Below are positions 54,501-54,847 of a stretch of DNA of 54,847 bases, piece after piece. The notes beneath the pieces were generated by a model. The model made no database searches, had not been told where the DNA came from, and worked only from the letters and a program-made list of their open reading frames with translations. How positions within the stretch are numbered: the first letter of the stretch is position 1; each line of letters begins with the position of its first letter. The position numbers and the translations under genes are program-made. This DNA comes from Bacteroidota bacterium (lineage in GTDB: Bacteria; Bacteroidota; Bacteroidia; Bacteroidales; JAAUTT01). The stretch is from the NCBI GenBank assembly GCA_020048915.1, contig JAIFLU010000117.1, forward strand, positions 1 through 54,847. The letters are read 5' to 3'.

Positions 54501-54597
54501 AATCCTGAAAGGATTAAATATGAATAGCCACCGGTAAAACCGGTGGAATATAGTGGTAGGTAAAAACACAACCCCGAAGGGGTTAAATATAAATATA
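54501..54597 (+). repeat. REP-like hairpins upstream of the Y1 transposase
   Basis: Unit 1: aatcct-gaa-aggatt (54501-54515) then aaatatgaata. Unit 2: aacccc-gaa-ggggtt (54570-54584) then aaatataaata. Between them is a ccaccgg-taaaa-ccggtgg hairpin (54528-54546). Unit 2 ends right before the transposase ATG. The two stems differ at positions that keep pairing, and loop and tail are conserved. Confidence 0.75.
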
Positions 54598-54598
54598 G

Positions 54599-54847
54599 AT
54601 GAGCACCTATACCCAAATCTTATATCAGATTATATTTAGTACCTGGAATAGGGAAACTACACTTAGTGCAAATAGTCGTGAAGAAATATTTAAATACATT
54701 TGTGGTGTTTTGGAAAATAAAAAATGTCATTTGTACCGCATTGGTGGGGTTTCAGATCATTTACATATTTTAACCCATATACATCCTACAGTTTCTTTGG
54801 CGTCATTGGTTAAAGATATTAAACTAGCCTCTACTGAACATATCAAA
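54599..54847 (+). CDS. IS200/REP-associated Y1 transposase, 3' end cut by window
   Basis: 83 residues visible to the window end. The N-terminus STYTQILYQIIFSTWNRE and the HUH motif HLHIL (in GGVSDHLHILTHIHPT, followed by SLASLVKDIK) identify a Y1_Tnp single-strand transposase; the catalytic Tyr lies beyond the window. REP-like hairpins directly upstream favour a REP-associated (RAYT) type over a plain IS200. The start is the ATG 14 nt after the last hairpin stem. Confidence 0.88.
   Translation, partial: MSTYTQILYQIIFSTWNRETTLSANSREEIFKYICGVLENKKCHLYRIGGVSDHLHILTHIHPTVSLASLVKDIKLASTEHIK

Overview
The window reads as the chromosome of an anaerobic or microaerophilic member of the Bacteroidota, most likely a marine or sediment Bacteroidales/Marinilabiliales-type organism. 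The evidence is SusC/SusD pairs, FecR with ECF sigma factors of the Bacteroides type, DUF4270, DUF4907 and DUF2490 proteins, a GldM C-terminal-type domain, lipoproteins with acidic residues after the lipid cysteine, and promoters of the TTTG-N19-TAnnTTTG type (best example in front of the initiator tRNA). Genus-level placement is inference only.

Layout. 1-18.6 kb is mostly housekeeping: a tail-specific protease cut by the left window edge, phosphofructokinase, dxr-rseP, an M23 envelope hydrolase, a superoxide reductase, initiator tRNA-fMet, two Tat-signal proteins (aldo/keto reductase and hydroxypyruvate-isomerase-like), tsaE, alanine dehydrogenase, a lipoprotein, a long-chain prenyl diphosphate synthase, and pstSCAB without phoU. 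17.7-25.7 kb holds a radical SAM protein, a YhbP-like protein, ribE overlapping a PhoR-like kinase, and a three-gene minus-strand unit: a polytopic DUF6057-like protein, a TolB-like lipoprotein with one CxxCH heme motif, and a chorismatase-family protein. 25.8-31.8 kb is an envelope locus: FadL-like barrel plus DUF4270 lipoprotein, divergent from a six-blade kelch lipoprotein plus DUF4907 protein, with a LytS/LytTR-type two-component pair converging on it. 32-37.4 kb holds a beta-helix carbohydrate-binding-type lipoprotein, a DUF2490 barrel, a flippase-like membrane protein and ApbE.

37.4-41.3 kb is a sigma/anti-sigma operon whose downstream genes are an STN-domain protein without a TonB barrel and a GldM_C-like protein. 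Then follow tatA (56 aa), an MltD-type transglycosylase, an M17 aminopeptidase and pdxA. 45.5-46.2 kb is a repeat-rich spacer. 46.2-53.4 kb is a complete sigma - FecR - SusC - SusD unit, followed by a small lipoprotein. The window ends in more repeats and the start of an IS200/REP-type Y1 transposase with REP-like hairpins just upstream.

The most unusual signal is a 66-nt, about 82 percent identical, foldable sequence present twice (10237-10302 and 53505-53570). It lies in the same orientation and exactly 26 nt upstream of the start codon of two unrelated small genes. One copy sits in what looks like a stand-alone transcription unit with its own terminator. It behaves like an undescribed leader RNA or leader-peptide element. 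No rRNA, CRISPR array or intact insertion sequence was seen.
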